The notes: generated from the sequence alone by a model not told the origin. Shown: positions 43,671 to 52,534, numbered from the stretch's first letter. The stretch: 64,000 bases of DNA from Planctomycetota bacterium (GCA_963205185.1 CAUJHZ010000058.1:1-64000), one strand, 5' to 3'. A program made the numbers and translations.

Positions 43671-44426
43671 ATGCAGGAGCGTGAGCGTGTCATCGTCAGT
43701 TGTCTGGTCGCTCTGCTGCTGGTGCTGGCTGGGGGTTTCGTGTTCCATCGTGATGAGCGGTTCGCCGGCAGTCTTGAGGGCGGCATGCTCGGCCTCTCGG
43801 CCGCAGCGCTGATGTTCATACCGCTGCTGTACCTGCTCGTAAAGCGGATTCCATTCTTCAAGCGGCGGGTCACCCCGCACACCTCGATGCGCACGCTGCT
43901 GGCCATCCACATCTACGCGGGGATCATCGGGCCGATTCTGGCCATCCTTCATAGCGGCCACAAGTTCAACAGCACCGTCGGGATCTGGCTCACGCTGATG
44001 ATGCTGATCGTCGTCGTCAGCGGCTTTCTCGGGCGCTACCTCATGGGTCGCGTCTCGACGGAGATCCGCGACAAACAGATCATGCTCGCCGCCCTCCAGA
44101 AGCAGTATGATTCGCTCGCTTCAGATCTTCGCCTCGATCCTGCGGCCATCGTGCGCATCCGCCGCTGGTCGGGGTTCTTTCGACGCCTTGCGGCTCCATT
44201 CGTTTTCCCATCCGACGCGGATTCTTCGCGTGAGCCTTTCAGCAAGGCGGTCTCGCTGTCAACATCCATCGCCGATGTTGAGTATGCCATCCACACGCAT
44301 CAGACGGCCAAGGAAGTGTTTCGGAAGTGGCTGATGTGCCACATCATCATTGCGATTGTATTCTACACGCTTCTGGTCCTGCACATCTGGTCAGAATGGT
44401 ACTTTGGAATCCGGTGGCTCTTATGA
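43671..44426 (+). CDS. b-type (bis-haem) membrane electron-transfer protein
   Basis: This 251-residue protein has about five transmembrane helices and a cytosolic helical loop near 128-215. His80/His94 and His224/His238 form two H-x13-H pairs in separate helices, the spacing by which ferric reductases and NADPH oxidases hold two stacked haems; a further His97 is close. It starts two bases after the reductase gene and its stop overlaps the multihaem cytochrome start. It fits as the conduit across the membrane. Haem binding is inferred from spacing. Confidence 0.78.
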   Translation: MQERERVIVSCLVALLLVLAGGFVFHRDERFAGSLEGGMLGLSAAALMFIPLLYLLVKRIPFFKRRVTPHTSMRTLLAIHIYAGIIGPILAILHSGHKFNSTVGIWLTLMMLIVVVSGFLGRYLMGRVSTEIRDKQIMLAALQKQYDSLASDLRLDPAAIVRIRRWSGFFRRLAAPFVFPSDADSSREPFSKAVSLSTSIADVEYAIHTHQTAKEVFRKWLMCHIIIAIVFYTLLVLHIWSEWYFGIRWLL

Positions 44427-45193
44427 AAGCCCTTCCAATCATCTACGGCGTCGTGACGACCAGTGCTCTGGCTGCTGCGATCGGGATTCCCGCAGTGATC
44501 CACGAACGAGGCACGCAGGCCGTCTCAACGTGGCAGGCGATGGTCAGTCCCGGCGACCTCTCGGCCAAGCACGCTTTCCTCGAGAACGACTGCGAGGCGT
44601 GCCACACGCCCCATCGTGGGCCGACGGCCGACAAGTGCATAGTTTGCCATGCCAACAACGAGTATTTGCTGTCCAAGCAGACGACGGCGTTTCATTCGGA
44701 TGTCGCGGAGTGTCGCGGCTGTCACCTCGAACATCGTGGTGCGGCGAAGCGATCCGTGGAAATGGATCACATGGTGCTGGCGGCCATCGTCTTGAGCCGC
44801 GCGAAGTCCGAACCAGGGTTTGGGGCCATGCAGATGTCGTCGTTGCCAGTTGGTCACTCGCGCATCCAGCCACTGGAAACACTGCTCGACTGTGCCGCGT
44901 GCCATTCGAATCAGGACCCACATCGTACTCTGTTTGGGATTGACTGCGCCGCCTGCCACGGCACAAGCGCAATGACCGGATGGATGATTCCAGAGTTTCG
45001 CCATCCATCGCCGCTTTCAACCGACTGTGCGCAGTGCCACCAGGCCCCGCCCAGCCACTACATGATGCACTTTCAGATGGTATCAATGAAGGTGGCTGGC
45101 GTGGTGCACGCCGATGTGTCGCAGTGCTTTCTCTGCCACCAGACGAACTCGTGGAACGACATCAGGGGCGTTGGGTGGTACAAACATCACTAG
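44423..45193 (+). CDS. seven-haem c-type cytochrome
   Basis: This 256-residue protein has an N-terminal signal-anchor (4-24) and seven CXXCH motifs (57, 72, 97, 157, 175, 202, 235). Extra His residues in between can act as distal ligands. ATG 44423 overlaps the preceding stop. As a periplasmic multihaem protein it is the likely electron acceptor of the upstream membrane protein, passing electrons to a metal ion, to the multicopper oxidase or to a respiratory acceptor. Confidence 0.9.
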   Translation: MKALPIIYGVVTTSALAAAIGIPAVIHERGTQAVSTWQAMVSPGDLSAKHAFLENDCEACHTPHRGPTADKCIVCHANNEYLLSKQTTAFHSDVAECRGCHLEHRGAAKRSVEMDHMVLAAIVLSRAKSEPGFGAMQMSSLPVGHSRIQPLETLLDCAACHSNQDPHRTLFGIDCAACHGTSAMTGWMIPEFRHPSPLSTDCAQCHQAPPSHYMMHFQMVSMKVAGVVHADVSQCFLCHQTNSWNDIRGVGWYKHH

Positions 45194-45214
45194 AAGACGA
45201 TCACAGAGGAAGAT

Positions 45215-45691
45215 ATGCGTAGATCTCTTCGATTGAAGTCACTCACTGGTCAGTCCCGGGCTCACCGCGCCGCCACGACACGCCCGACCCGCCGGATGAG
45301 CATAATTATCGGTGATCTTCTCTTCCTCGCCTCGGTCGGTGTCGTCACTATGGCGGCGATGCACGCGGCCCACATGATCGGTTGGGGACTTTGCCTGGAA
45401 ATTGCGATCGGCATGGTGGGGGCAATGGTGGTCCAAGTACTCCAGGCGACGCTCGCTGCTCCGCTGCTCGGCTCTATCGAAACGATGGTGCCGTCGATGC
45501 TCCTCGCCATGATCGCACCGATGACGCTCTGCCTCCTGCACGGCAGCGGTTGCGTGCTCACGTGGCCGGGCGCACTTGGACTGGGCGCGGCTGCTGGCGT
45601 GCTGGCGTTTTCGCTTCTGGCCGTCTACGGCGCCTCGTGCCGTCGCTGGGCTCTCACTGCGGGACGCACGCCGGGAGGTCTACAACCATGA
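45215..45691 (+). CDS. four-helix membrane protein
   Basis: This 158-residue protein has a basic N-terminus (28 residues) and four hydrophobic helices with several Gly, Met and His residues (AAMHAAHMIGWGL). The ATG at 45215 has AGAGGAAG upstream. Its stop overlaps the methyltransferase start (ATGA). No family recognised; it might bind haem or metal through HAAH, which is inference. Confidence 0.7.
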   Translation: MRRSLRLKSLTGQSRAHRAATTRPTRRMSIIIGDLLFLASVGVVTMAAMHAAHMIGWGLCLEIAIGMVGAMVVQVLQATLAAPLLGSIETMVPSMLLAMIAPMTLCLLHGSGCVLTWPGALGLGAAAGVLAFSLLAVYGASCRRWALTAGRTPGGLQP

Positions 45692-46323
45692 CTTGCAACT
45701 GGGATTGGCGTGCGCGGTTCTACGACCTCCGCGAAGCCTCAAGCTTCCGGCGCGGGCCGGCCAAGGCCGCGCTATTCGCCGACATGGATGGCGAGGTTCT
45801 CTTCGAGGCTGCCGGAACCGGCGCGGACTTCACCGCATTTCCGCCAGGCATGGCTATCACGGCGATCGACATCAGCGACGAGATGCTGCGCCGCGCGGCC
45901 AAGCGGGGGCAGACCTATGCCGGCACCTTGCGCCTTCTGAAGGCCGATGCCTTGGACCTGCCTTTCCCGGACGGTTCATTCGACACTGCCGTTACTTCCT
46001 GCACCATGTGTTCGGTTCCTGATCCCGTCCGGGCACTGCAAGAGATGCACCGCGTGCTGCGCCCTGAGGGACGGCTGCTCATGTTCGAGCATGTGCGCAG
46101 CCGTCAGTGCTTGCTCGCATGGATGTTGGACCTGATGACCCTCTGGACGCGCCGCACCGGAACGGCGATGAACCGAGACACGCTCGCCAACGTCAGGACC
46201 GCAGGGTTCCGCATCACGGACGTTCAGAGCGTCTACCTGGACATCATTCTGGCCGTCCGAGCTGTTAAGGCGCCCGCGGAGTCGCCAGGCCCAGCACCAC
46301 TCGGCAACGGTTTTCTCCAATAG
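45688..46323 (+). CDS. class I SAM-dependent methyltransferase (UbiE/METTL7-like)
   Basis: This 211-residue enzyme has motif I as LFEAAGTGADFTAF near 38-51, the acidic AIDISDEML at 59-67, and the TSCTMCSVPDP and LRPEGRLLMFEHV motifs typical of Methyltransf_11 proteins of the UbiE/METTL7 type. The usual G-x-G-x-G is slightly altered to A-A-G-T-G-A. It is the last gene of the plus-strand operon and is coupled to the preceding membrane protein gene. The substrate is unknown; quinone, lipid or metalloid methylation are all possible. Confidence 0.82.
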   Translation: MTCNWDWRARFYDLREASSFRRGPAKAALFADMDGEVLFEAAGTGADFTAFPPGMAITAIDISDEMLRRAAKRGQTYAGTLRLLKADALDLPFPDGSFDTAVTSCTMCSVPDPVRALQEMHRVLRPEGRLLMFEHVRSRQCLLAWMLDLMTLWTRRTGTAMNRDTLANVRTAGFRITDVQSVYLDIILAVRAVKAPAESPGPAPLGNGFLQ

Positions 46324-46364
46324 CGATCACCGCGTTCTGTAAGAGTCCCTAACACTATGGCATG

Positions 46365-46620
46365 CTGATTGCTGATGGCTGTGGAGTGCCATCCGTTGCG
46401 GCTGGTTGCATGGCGGCGCCTGATCTGCTGCAGTGGCAGGTGGTGCTGGTCAGGCCGTTGTTGATGATGAGAGACCAAGCGGAGTAGTTGGCGCTCTGGC
46501 CGGCGTCAAAGTTGGCGGTGCCGAAGAAGATGGGGATCAGGATGGTGCCGTTTGGGAACACGGCGGCCCTGCATGTGAAGCGGCGCATGGTGCTGATGAA
46601 CTGGTAGTTCAGGACGCACA
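46365..46620 (-). pseudogene. diverged 3' fragment of the Cys-rich prophage gene (copy A)
   Basis: Translation gives IPIFFGTANFDAGQSANYSAW and INNGL, clearly related to residues 185-260 of the 318-residue protein at 51514-52470 but diverged. The first 180 codons are missing. It is the outermost of four copies of this gene end. Confidence 0.75.
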
Positions 46621-46665
46621 CCCCCCATGATCTCAAGCCGATCCGCGCGGTTGGCGGCAGCCCTT

Positions 46666-47290
46666 TCACCCGCGCCGCTGCTCCTCCGGCGCATCCGCCA
46701 GGTCCAGCGCCGTCGCATCGTCAAAGCGGTGCGGGGCGACGGGCGGGCCGGTGACCCCGGTACTGGTCAACGCAGCGCTGTCCTCTGCCCCATCGCAGTT
46801 CGTATCGCACGCCATCGTGAGTATCGCCGTTCCGCCCATCGCGACCGGGGGCATCGCCGCCCCATTCCGCCGCTCAGGCAGGCGGTGCTGCTCAGGCCGT
46901 TGGGGATGACCAGCGGCCAGATCGAGTAGTTGGCGCACTGGCGCGCGTCGAAACTCGCTGCGCCGAAGAAGATGGGGATCGGAATCGTGCCGGCGGGCGA
47001 GGCGGTAACCCAGAGGACAAAGCGCCGCGTGGTGCCGACGACCTGGTAATCGAGAACGGCGCTGGTGATCAGCACGCTGAACGTGTTGCTCGTGCCGGTG
47101 CAGTTGGCGTTGACGTATTGCGTGGCGTCGATGCCGGTGTCGGGCAGCACGACGCACATGTGCCACTGGCGGCAGACAGTGCCGGGTGCGATCTCGGCGC
47201 ACGGCAGGTCGGGGTCGCGGATGCAGCACTTGTCGTGGACGACGAGTTGCAGCGGCGGCGCGAGGAGGAGGCAATGCTCGCTGCGCCCGC
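46666..47290 (-). pseudogene. nearly identical 3' fragment of the Cys-rich prophage gene (copy B)
   Basis: From about 46860 to 47220 the DNA is nearly identical to 51770-52102 of the intact gene (CVVLPDTGIDATQYVNA, IPIFFGAASFDARQ). Upstream the sequence changes abruptly to an unrelated in-frame stretch with CC, and a frameshift follows IPNGLSST. The last part is diverged from the intact gene but ends with the same LADAREEQRRG tail. Confidence 0.85.
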
Positions 47291-47734
47291 AGCGCGGCGC
47301 TAGTGCCGCGAACCGCCGTCAGCTCCCGGAGAGACCGGTGGACTCTTGTGACGTTTGCAGGGCGGGATTCGCGGATTCCGATTGACCTTGTCGCGATCCT
47401 TCGGCGCTGATGGCGTAAGCGTTCGCTCTCCAGGCGTTCCGCTGTGCCTGCGGAGAATTCGACCCCGATGGCACGGTCCCCGGTCGATCTGAAATCCACG
47501 GGACAGGAGTGTGCCTTGTTAGGCTAACTTGCGGCGCGATTGTCGGCCCCTCCACGCTCCGTTTCCGGTCCAATGTCGGCCAGCGACTCCGAGCGTTGGT
47601 CCCGGCACCGAGCCGCTGAGTGCAGCATCGGCAAACAGAAGTGAGAAGCATGCATCCCGTCGGACTTCGCACACGCTCGCGCGCGATCCGAGACTGGCCG
47701 GTCTGGTCGCAGTACGCGCTGTCAACTGGGCTTA

Positions 47735-47896
47735 GCCCCACCCGAGCCTCCAGCGGTCGCATCTGCGCCGGTCGGCCGGGCGCGAGTGACCATCGAGGAC
47801 AAGCGCACTCGGGCGATCGTGATCGAAACGCTCAGAGCGTTGAGGTACGAAGCGATCGATGGTAGCCCGAACCCGAGCTCGCCGAGCACCGGGTAA
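47735..47896 (+). pseudogene. possible response-regulator receiver fragment
   Basis: An open stretch reads ARVTIEDKRTRAIVIETLRALRYEAIDG, which resembles the first strand and helix of a receiver domain (VEDN...VVETLRALGYEV...DG). It ends in TAA, has no start codon and lacks the phospho-acceptor part. It is probably debris from a hybrid kinase or regulator. Confidence 0.35.
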
Positions 47897-48150
47897 CAGA
47901 TGGCGCCGGAGCTGAGCCGGAGCGTGCGGCGTCGTTCCTGCGCCTGCGTCCGGGGCAGCGGGTCGTGGTGCTTGATGGTGATGACCAGTGGCGCCACGTC
48001 GGCGCGATCGTCTGCAAGCCGTCCGCGGCGATGAGGACGCTCCGCAGGGTGCTGGTTGCGCCACCCGCCGAGTAGTTCCCATTCCCTGACGTTGCGCCGC
48101 CGGGCCTCCACCAACTCCCTGATCCGCAAACACACCACTGAAGCAGTCAA

Positions 48151-48225
48151 CAGAACCTGATGCTGCTCAATCGCAAGAACCTGTTCAAGCGCGTCTGGCG
48201 CGGGCGGTACATGGCGGAGCAGCCA
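48151..48225 (+). pseudogene. C-terminal remnant of the winged-helix gene at 50977-51396
   Basis: The codons read NLMLLNRKNLFKRVWRGRYMAE, matching NLTLLKRKDLFKRVGRGQYTAK at the end of the intact gene, with the stop lost. The bases around it carry no further similarity that I can follow. The 1.9 kb from 46324 to 48250 therefore consists of pieces of the prophage tail end plus undefined sequence. Confidence 0.7.
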
Positions 48226-48336
48226 CGCGAGATATCCCGGTCGCACTCACCCGGCGGCAGATTGCCGATGCGGTCCCCATGATGAGTGAAATGCCTAAAA
48301 CACGGCTCGCAGCGCCGCGTATATCCTCGCCCACCA

Positions 48337-49782
48337 ATGGGACGCAAGATGAGACTGCGGTGCGGGAGGCAGCATTCGGTGGCTGGGTGCGCCTTGGGGT
48401 GCGCCTTGGCGGCAGCACACTACGCGCCATCGCACGGCGCGCAGAGCAGATCCGCCGCCCCGGTGGAACCGCGCAACGACATTTCCTACTTGCGCGGCCC
48501 GTACAACACGGATTTCTACTATCGCCAGAATGAGGCATTCCGCGTCGGCGCCGCCCTGCACTTCTCGCACAGCAAACAGCATGATGTGCTCCTGCTGACG
48601 CCGCTGGCTGACCACGAGCAGGTGGATGCGCGCTTCGACGAGGAATCCCTCGAGTTCGCGCTCAAACTTAAGGCCCGCACCGAGCCGAGCCAGGAGATGT
48701 ACGCCCCGTACACGGCGCGGGCGGCGTGGCGCGTGTTCCGAGCGATCGACTGGACGCACCAGTTGCACGAGCAGACCTATGACATCATGGCCTCGATCGA
48801 TATCCCCTGGAGCGACAAGGCCCGGTGGACGGACCGGTCGATGCGCTACTACCTGGAGAAGAACGACGTGGCGTTCAGCTGCGCGCCGCTCGACGTGACG
48901 ATGCGCCGCGCGGGCGTCATGATGAAGCCGTACTTCACGTACTTCCGGAACTACTACCCCAGGAGCAACAACTACTTTTACGCCGCTCACTGGTGGCACC
49001 CGGTCATCTACGAGGCCCAGATGATGGGCGGCAATGATCAGGAGCAGGTGCTCGCCGTGGAGCAGACGGACCGGGTGTGCTTCGAGCAGGTGCTGAAGGA
49101 CCGTCCGCAGAGGATGCTGCTTCTGCGGGAGGCGGCGCCGCGCTACTCGCGAATGGCGCCCGAGGTCGCCAACGCCTTCGACAACCTGCACATGTTCCAC
49201 GGCATCGTCTACGACATCCTCGCCTACGAGGGATGGACGATCGAGCAGAAGCGCGATGAACTGTACCGCGTGATTGCCGCGCTCTCGTACCAGCCCGGCG
49301 ATGATGCACTCGCCAGCAAGTTCCCCCTGCCCCATCCGGACATGGACCCGCGCATCTACGCAGACTGGATGAAGGGCGCCGACGGCGAGATGACGCGCAT
49401 CATGATGGAGATGCACGAGGAGATGATGCCGCTCATGATGCCTGAGGGGCAGACGATGATGCCAGAAATGCACGAGCGCATGATGGCCGCCATCCGCCTC
49501 AAGCTCCGCCCGGGGATGCAGGAAGGCGAGATCGCCGGCTCGCTCCACGATGCGATGATGGCGGTGATGCCCGATATGAAGATGATGCCCGAATCGATGG
49601 AGCCTGGTGCTACACCCCAGAAGATGATCGATGCGATGCTCCAGGGCTGGCGGGAGAAGTACGGGGAGATGGAGGATGTCGAACCTATGCCGATGGATGC
49701 AGAGCCGGCGCTACCTCGGCTGCCGGGCGCCTTGCCAGCTCCGGGCGATTTGAATGAGCGGGAACCGGACCAGCGGCGCTGA
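48337..49782 (+). CDS. secreted protein with Met/His-rich C-terminus, function unknown
   Basis: This protein of about 481 residues has a signal-like N-terminus (CALGCALAAAHYAPSHGAQ); the exact start is uncertain (48337 or 48349). The central 330 residues (HFSHSKQHDVLLLTPLADHEQ... ) match no family I know. Around residues 365-450 it is very rich in Met (TRIMMEMHEEMMPLMMPEG, MMAVMPDMKMMPESM), as in periplasmic Cu(I)-binding proteins. It is followed 18 bases later by an outer-membrane barrel gene, so the two form a probable operon. A role in metal resistance is inferred from composition and location. Confidence 0.75.
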   Translation: MGRKMRLRCGRQHSVAGCALGCALAAAHYAPSHGAQSRSAAPVEPRNDISYLRGPYNTDFYYRQNEAFRVGAALHFSHSKQHDVLLLTPLADHEQVDARFDEESLEFALKLKARTEPSQEMYAPYTARAAWRVFRAIDWTHQLHEQTYDIMASIDIPWSDKARWTDRSMRYYLEKNDVAFSCAPLDVTMRRAGVMMKPYFTYFRNYYPRSNNYFYAAHWWHPVIYEAQMMGGNDQEQVLAVEQTDRVCFEQVLKDRPQRMLLLREAAPRYSRMAPEVANAFDNLHMFHGIVYDILAYEGWTIEQKRDELYRVIAALSYQPGDDALASKFPLPHPDMDPRIYADWMKGADGEMTRIMMEMHEEMMPLMMPEGQTMMPEMHERMMAAIRLKLRPGMQEGEIAGSLHDAMMAVMPDMKMMPESMEPGATPQKMIDAMLQGWREKYGEMEDVEPMPMDAEPALPRLPGALPAPGDLNEREPDQRR

Positions 49783-49800
49783 AACGCCGGGAGCGATGTG

Positions 49801-50565
49801 ATGCGATCCGCTGTGATACCATCGACCCCGTTGATTGTGATCACCGTCACGGCGCTGTGTGCGTCCGCTCGGGCCCAGACGGATCACACGAACCTGGAGG
49901 AAGGCTTGCCGGTGCGCGTCGAGGACGCCTACCCCGCCGCATTGGGGAACCGCGACGTGCAGTTCCGCTTTTCCTGGGAACGGACCGATGACAGCAACGA
50001 TCGGGCGACGATCGAGCCGCGCGTCGAGTTCGGCATCGCACCCAACTGGCAACTGACAATCGGGGCGCCATTCTTCGCCGGTGACGCTGACCGGCGCGGC
50101 AGCGGCGATGTGCAAATCGGCGCGCTCTACAACTTCAATCAGGAGTCGCTGTCGCTGCCGGCGTTCGCCATCGCCGGCCGCATCGATGCGCCTACGGGTG
50201 AAGATAGCGAGGGACTCGATACTACGCTCAAGTTGATCATGACCCGCACGATTGACGATGAGCACTTCGGCCGCTTCCATCTGAATCTGGAGTGGGGGCA
50301 CAACTTCCAGGCGCTGGCCGACGAGCGCGACGACACCTTCGCGATCATCCCCGGCTACTCGTTCCGCCTCAACACCGACACGATCATCGTGGCGGACTTC
50401 ATTCGCGAATGGGAGATGGAGTCGGGCCACGAATCGAACATCATCGAACTCGGCGCCCGCTACCAGCTCGAGCCGCGCACGGTGCTGTCGGTCGGAGCCG
50501 GTGCGGGAATCGGCGACGACTCGCCCGACGTCCGTGTCACTTTCGGAGTGCAATTCGCATTCTGA
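49801..50565 (+). CDS. outer-membrane beta-barrel protein
   Basis: This 254-residue protein has a signal peptide ending at ARA (about residue 25) and alternating strands with terminal aromatics (VQFRFSWERTDD, WQLTIGAPFF, VRVTFGVQFAF). The C-terminal Phe is the usual signal for barrel assembly. It resembles transporter or MetA-pathway-like barrels found near metal efflux genes. ATG 49801 has GGAG upstream; a GTG directly before it is a less likely start. Confidence 0.78.
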   Translation: MRSAVIPSTPLIVITVTALCASARAQTDHTNLEEGLPVRVEDAYPAALGNRDVQFRFSWERTDDSNDRATIEPRVEFGIAPNWQLTIGAPFFAGDADRRGSGDVQIGALYNFNQESLSLPAFAIAGRIDAPTGEDSEGLDTTLKLIMTRTIDDEHFGRFHLNLEWGHNFQALADERDDTFAIIPGYSFRLNTDTIIVADFIREWEMESGHESNIIELGARYQLEPRTVLSVGAGAGIGDDSPDVRVTFGVQFAF

Positions 50566-50619
50566 AACGGGCACCGTTAAGCCGAGCGGACGAAGATCCA
50601 TCTGACTCCGATTGACGAT

Positions 50620-50880
50620 GGTTTCGGCAGCCGCGGTACCGCGCCGCTGTTCCTCGCGCGCATCAGCCAGATCTACCATGGCCGCGTCGACTAACCGGTG
50701 CGCGGCAATCTGCGACCCCGACAGCTCGATTGCCGCCGGCCCCGCGCCGGCGTCTAACCCACTGCAGTCCGCGCGCGATTGTCAACGTCACCGTCCGTCG
50801 CCGCCGGATGCATCGTGGTACCGGAACCGCCGCACAGGTAGGCGGCGCTGCTCAAACCATTGGCCGGGATACGCGGCATT
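50620..50880 (-). pseudogene. diverged 3' fragment of the Cys-rich prophage gene (copy C)
   Basis: The DNA parallels 51545-51800 of the intact gene, including the sequence encoding the VDLADAREEQRRG tail and CGGSGT-like segment, but has lost the frame. Together with the wing-helix gene that follows, it repeats the arrangement seen at the intact locus. The rest of the 410-base gap to 50976 shows nothing else. Confidence 0.7.
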
Positions 50881-50976
50881 GAAGGCGGCACAGCGTGAGG
50901 CTGGCGAGAAGCACTGCCAGCATGGAGTTAGCATTGTGCGGTGCCAAACCGTCGCCGCGCAGAACGGAGAAGTCAG

Positions 50977-51396
50977 ATGTCCAAGAAGCCCGACCTAAGC
51001 CGCGTCCCGACCGTTGAACTGATCCGCGAACTCGAACGGAGGCAGGCGATGGCTGGCGAGTTCGAATCGAGGCGAGAGGCGTTGGAGAAGGAGCTGGCCG
51101 AAATCAACAGTGAGCTTTCGGCGCTCGAGGGTGCCCGAAAGAACGGCGTCGCCCGGACGCGAGTCGGTCGCTCTGCCGCGGCCCGCACACGATTGGCCAA
51201 CGAGCAGCCGCTCCACGCGATTCTCCGCGACCTGCTAAATGGCAAAGCCATGAGCGTATCCGAGATAACCGAGGCGGTGCAGAAGTCCGGCTACAAGTCG
51301 AATGCTGCGAACTTCACCATGATGGTGAACCTGACGCTGCTCAAACGCAAGGACCTGTTCAAGCGGGTCGGGCGCGGGCAGTACACGGCGAAGTAG
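50977..51396 (+). CDS. coiled-coil/winged-helix DNA-binding protein
   Basis: This 139-residue protein begins with a helix (TVELIRELERRQ), then a coiled coil (FESRREALEKELAEINSELSALEG) and a basic linker. A winged helix follows (LRDLLNGKAMSVSEITEAVQKSGYKS...LLKRKDLFKRVGRGQYTAK). It should bind DNA as a regulator. The ATG at 50977 has GGAG upstream. It is read towards the Cys-rich prophage gene, and a remnant lies at 48151-48225. Confidence 0.8.
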   Translation: MSKKPDLSRVPTVELIRELERRQAMAGEFESRREALEKELAEINSELSALEGARKNGVARTRVGRSAAARTRLANEQPLHAILRDLLNGKAMSVSEITEAVQKSGYKSNAANFTMMVNLTLLKRKDLFKRVGRGQYTAK

Positions 51397-51513
51397 CGCA
51401 CGCTCGCAGAAGAATTGAACCATCGATCCGCGGGGGAGCTTGTCGTCCCGCGGGCCCGCGAGGGAGCCGGCAACGTCAGTCGTCCTGCCGGCGTCGATGG
51501 CTTCTCTGCGGCG

Positions 51514-52470
51514 TTATGCGCTAGATCTCCGCTTGCGACAGTTCTGGCACCCGAGCCGTCGTTCCTCGCGAGCATCAGCCACATCGATCGCCGCGGCATC
51601 GGCAAAGCGATGCGCTGCAATCCGCGGCCCCGACGCTTCGGTTGACGCCAGCCCCGCACCACCGTCGAAACCACTGCAATCCGTATCGCACGCCATCGTC
51701 AGTGTCGCCGTGCCACCCGTCGCGGCCGGATGCATCGCAGTACCGGAACCGCCGCAGAAGCACGCGGTGCTGCTCAGGCCGTTGGGGATGACCAGCGGCC
51801 AGGTCGAGTAGTTGGCGCACTGGCGCGCGTCGAAACTCGCTGCGCCGAAGAAGATGGGGATCGGAATAGTGCCGGCGGGTGAGGCGGTGACCCAGAGGAC
51901 GAAGCGGCGCGTGGTGCCGACGACCTGGTAGTCGAGCACGGCGCTGGTGATGAGCACGCTGAACGTGTTGCTCGTGCCGGTGCAGTTGGCGTTGACGTAC
52001 TGCGTGGCGTCGATGCCGGTGTCGGGCAGGACGACGCACATGTGCCACTGGCGGCAGACCGTGCCGGGGGCGATCTCAGCGCACGGCAGGTCGGGATCGC
52101 GAATCGGCGTGTGCGCGCCGTCGTTCCAGTTGAACGGCAGCACCAGATCGGGCATCGCGGCGGAGAGGTACTTGTACGATGCCCACGTGCCCGGCGCGGC
52201 CACGCAGTTGTTGTTGCGGAACGTGCGGCAGTTCGTCACGAACGTCAGGCCGCTGAGCGTCACGGTCAGACAGGCCTTGCCACTGGCGTTGTGGCAGCCT
52301 GCGGTGGGTAGCGCGTGTTTGATCCCGTCGCCACAGACCCAGCACTCGCAGCACAGGCAGTGGGGGCAGTCGGCGCCCTCTTTGCAGCAGCAGCATCGCG
52401 TGCTCGTCGCGGGCAGGCCGGACGAACCGAGCAGCAGCGTGTTGCCGGATGGGCCGAGGATAAGGGGCAT
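51514..52470 (-). CDS. Cys-rich prophage protein, intact copy (copy D)
   Basis: This 318-residue protein begins with MPLILGPSGNTLLLGSSG, then CCCCKEGADCPHCLCCECWVC, an extremely Cys-dense region at 26-47, and further paired Cys. It has no signal peptide. It is the distal gene of the prophage tail module, where host-range or tail-tip proteins are usual, but I recognise no family. Three partial 3' copies lie to its left. The C-terminus (HRFADAAAIDVADAREERR) is the most repeated part. Confidence 0.75.
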   Translation of the reverse strand: MPLILGPSGNTLLLGSSGLPATSTRCCCCKEGADCPHCLCCECWVCGDGIKHALPTAGCHNASGKACLTVTLSGLTFVTNCRTFRNNNCVAAPGTWASYKYLSAAMPDLVLPFNWNDGAHTPIRDPDLPCAEIAPGTVCRQWHMCVVLPDTGIDATQYVNANCTGTSNTFSVLITSAVLDYQVVGTTRRFVLWVTASPAGTIPIPIFFGAASFDARQCANYSTWPLVIPNGLSSTACFCGGSGTAMHPAATGGTATLTMACDTDCSGFDGGAGLASTEASGPRIAAHRFADAAAIDVADAREERRLGCQNCRKRRSSA

Positions 52471-52534
52471 GGTTCGACTCCCTTCGGTCGCTCACCACAA
52501 GTGAGTTCGACTCCGTTCGATTGCGCACAACGAG

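Noticed and set aside
47722-48246. Minus-strand frame of 174 codons in the repeat region
   Set aside because: It overlaps the winged-helix remnant and receiver-like debris read on the other strand and has no recognisable feature.
10702-50976. Metal island as cargo inserted in one prophage
   Set aside because: Gene order and strand of both phage segments and the relic fit separate prophages flanking host DNA without any insertion, which is the simpler reading.
46365-52470. Diversity-generating retroelement suggested by repeated 3' gene ends
   Set aside because: No reverse transcriptase gene and no adenine-biased template repeat are present; the copies differ at all bases and include frameshifts.
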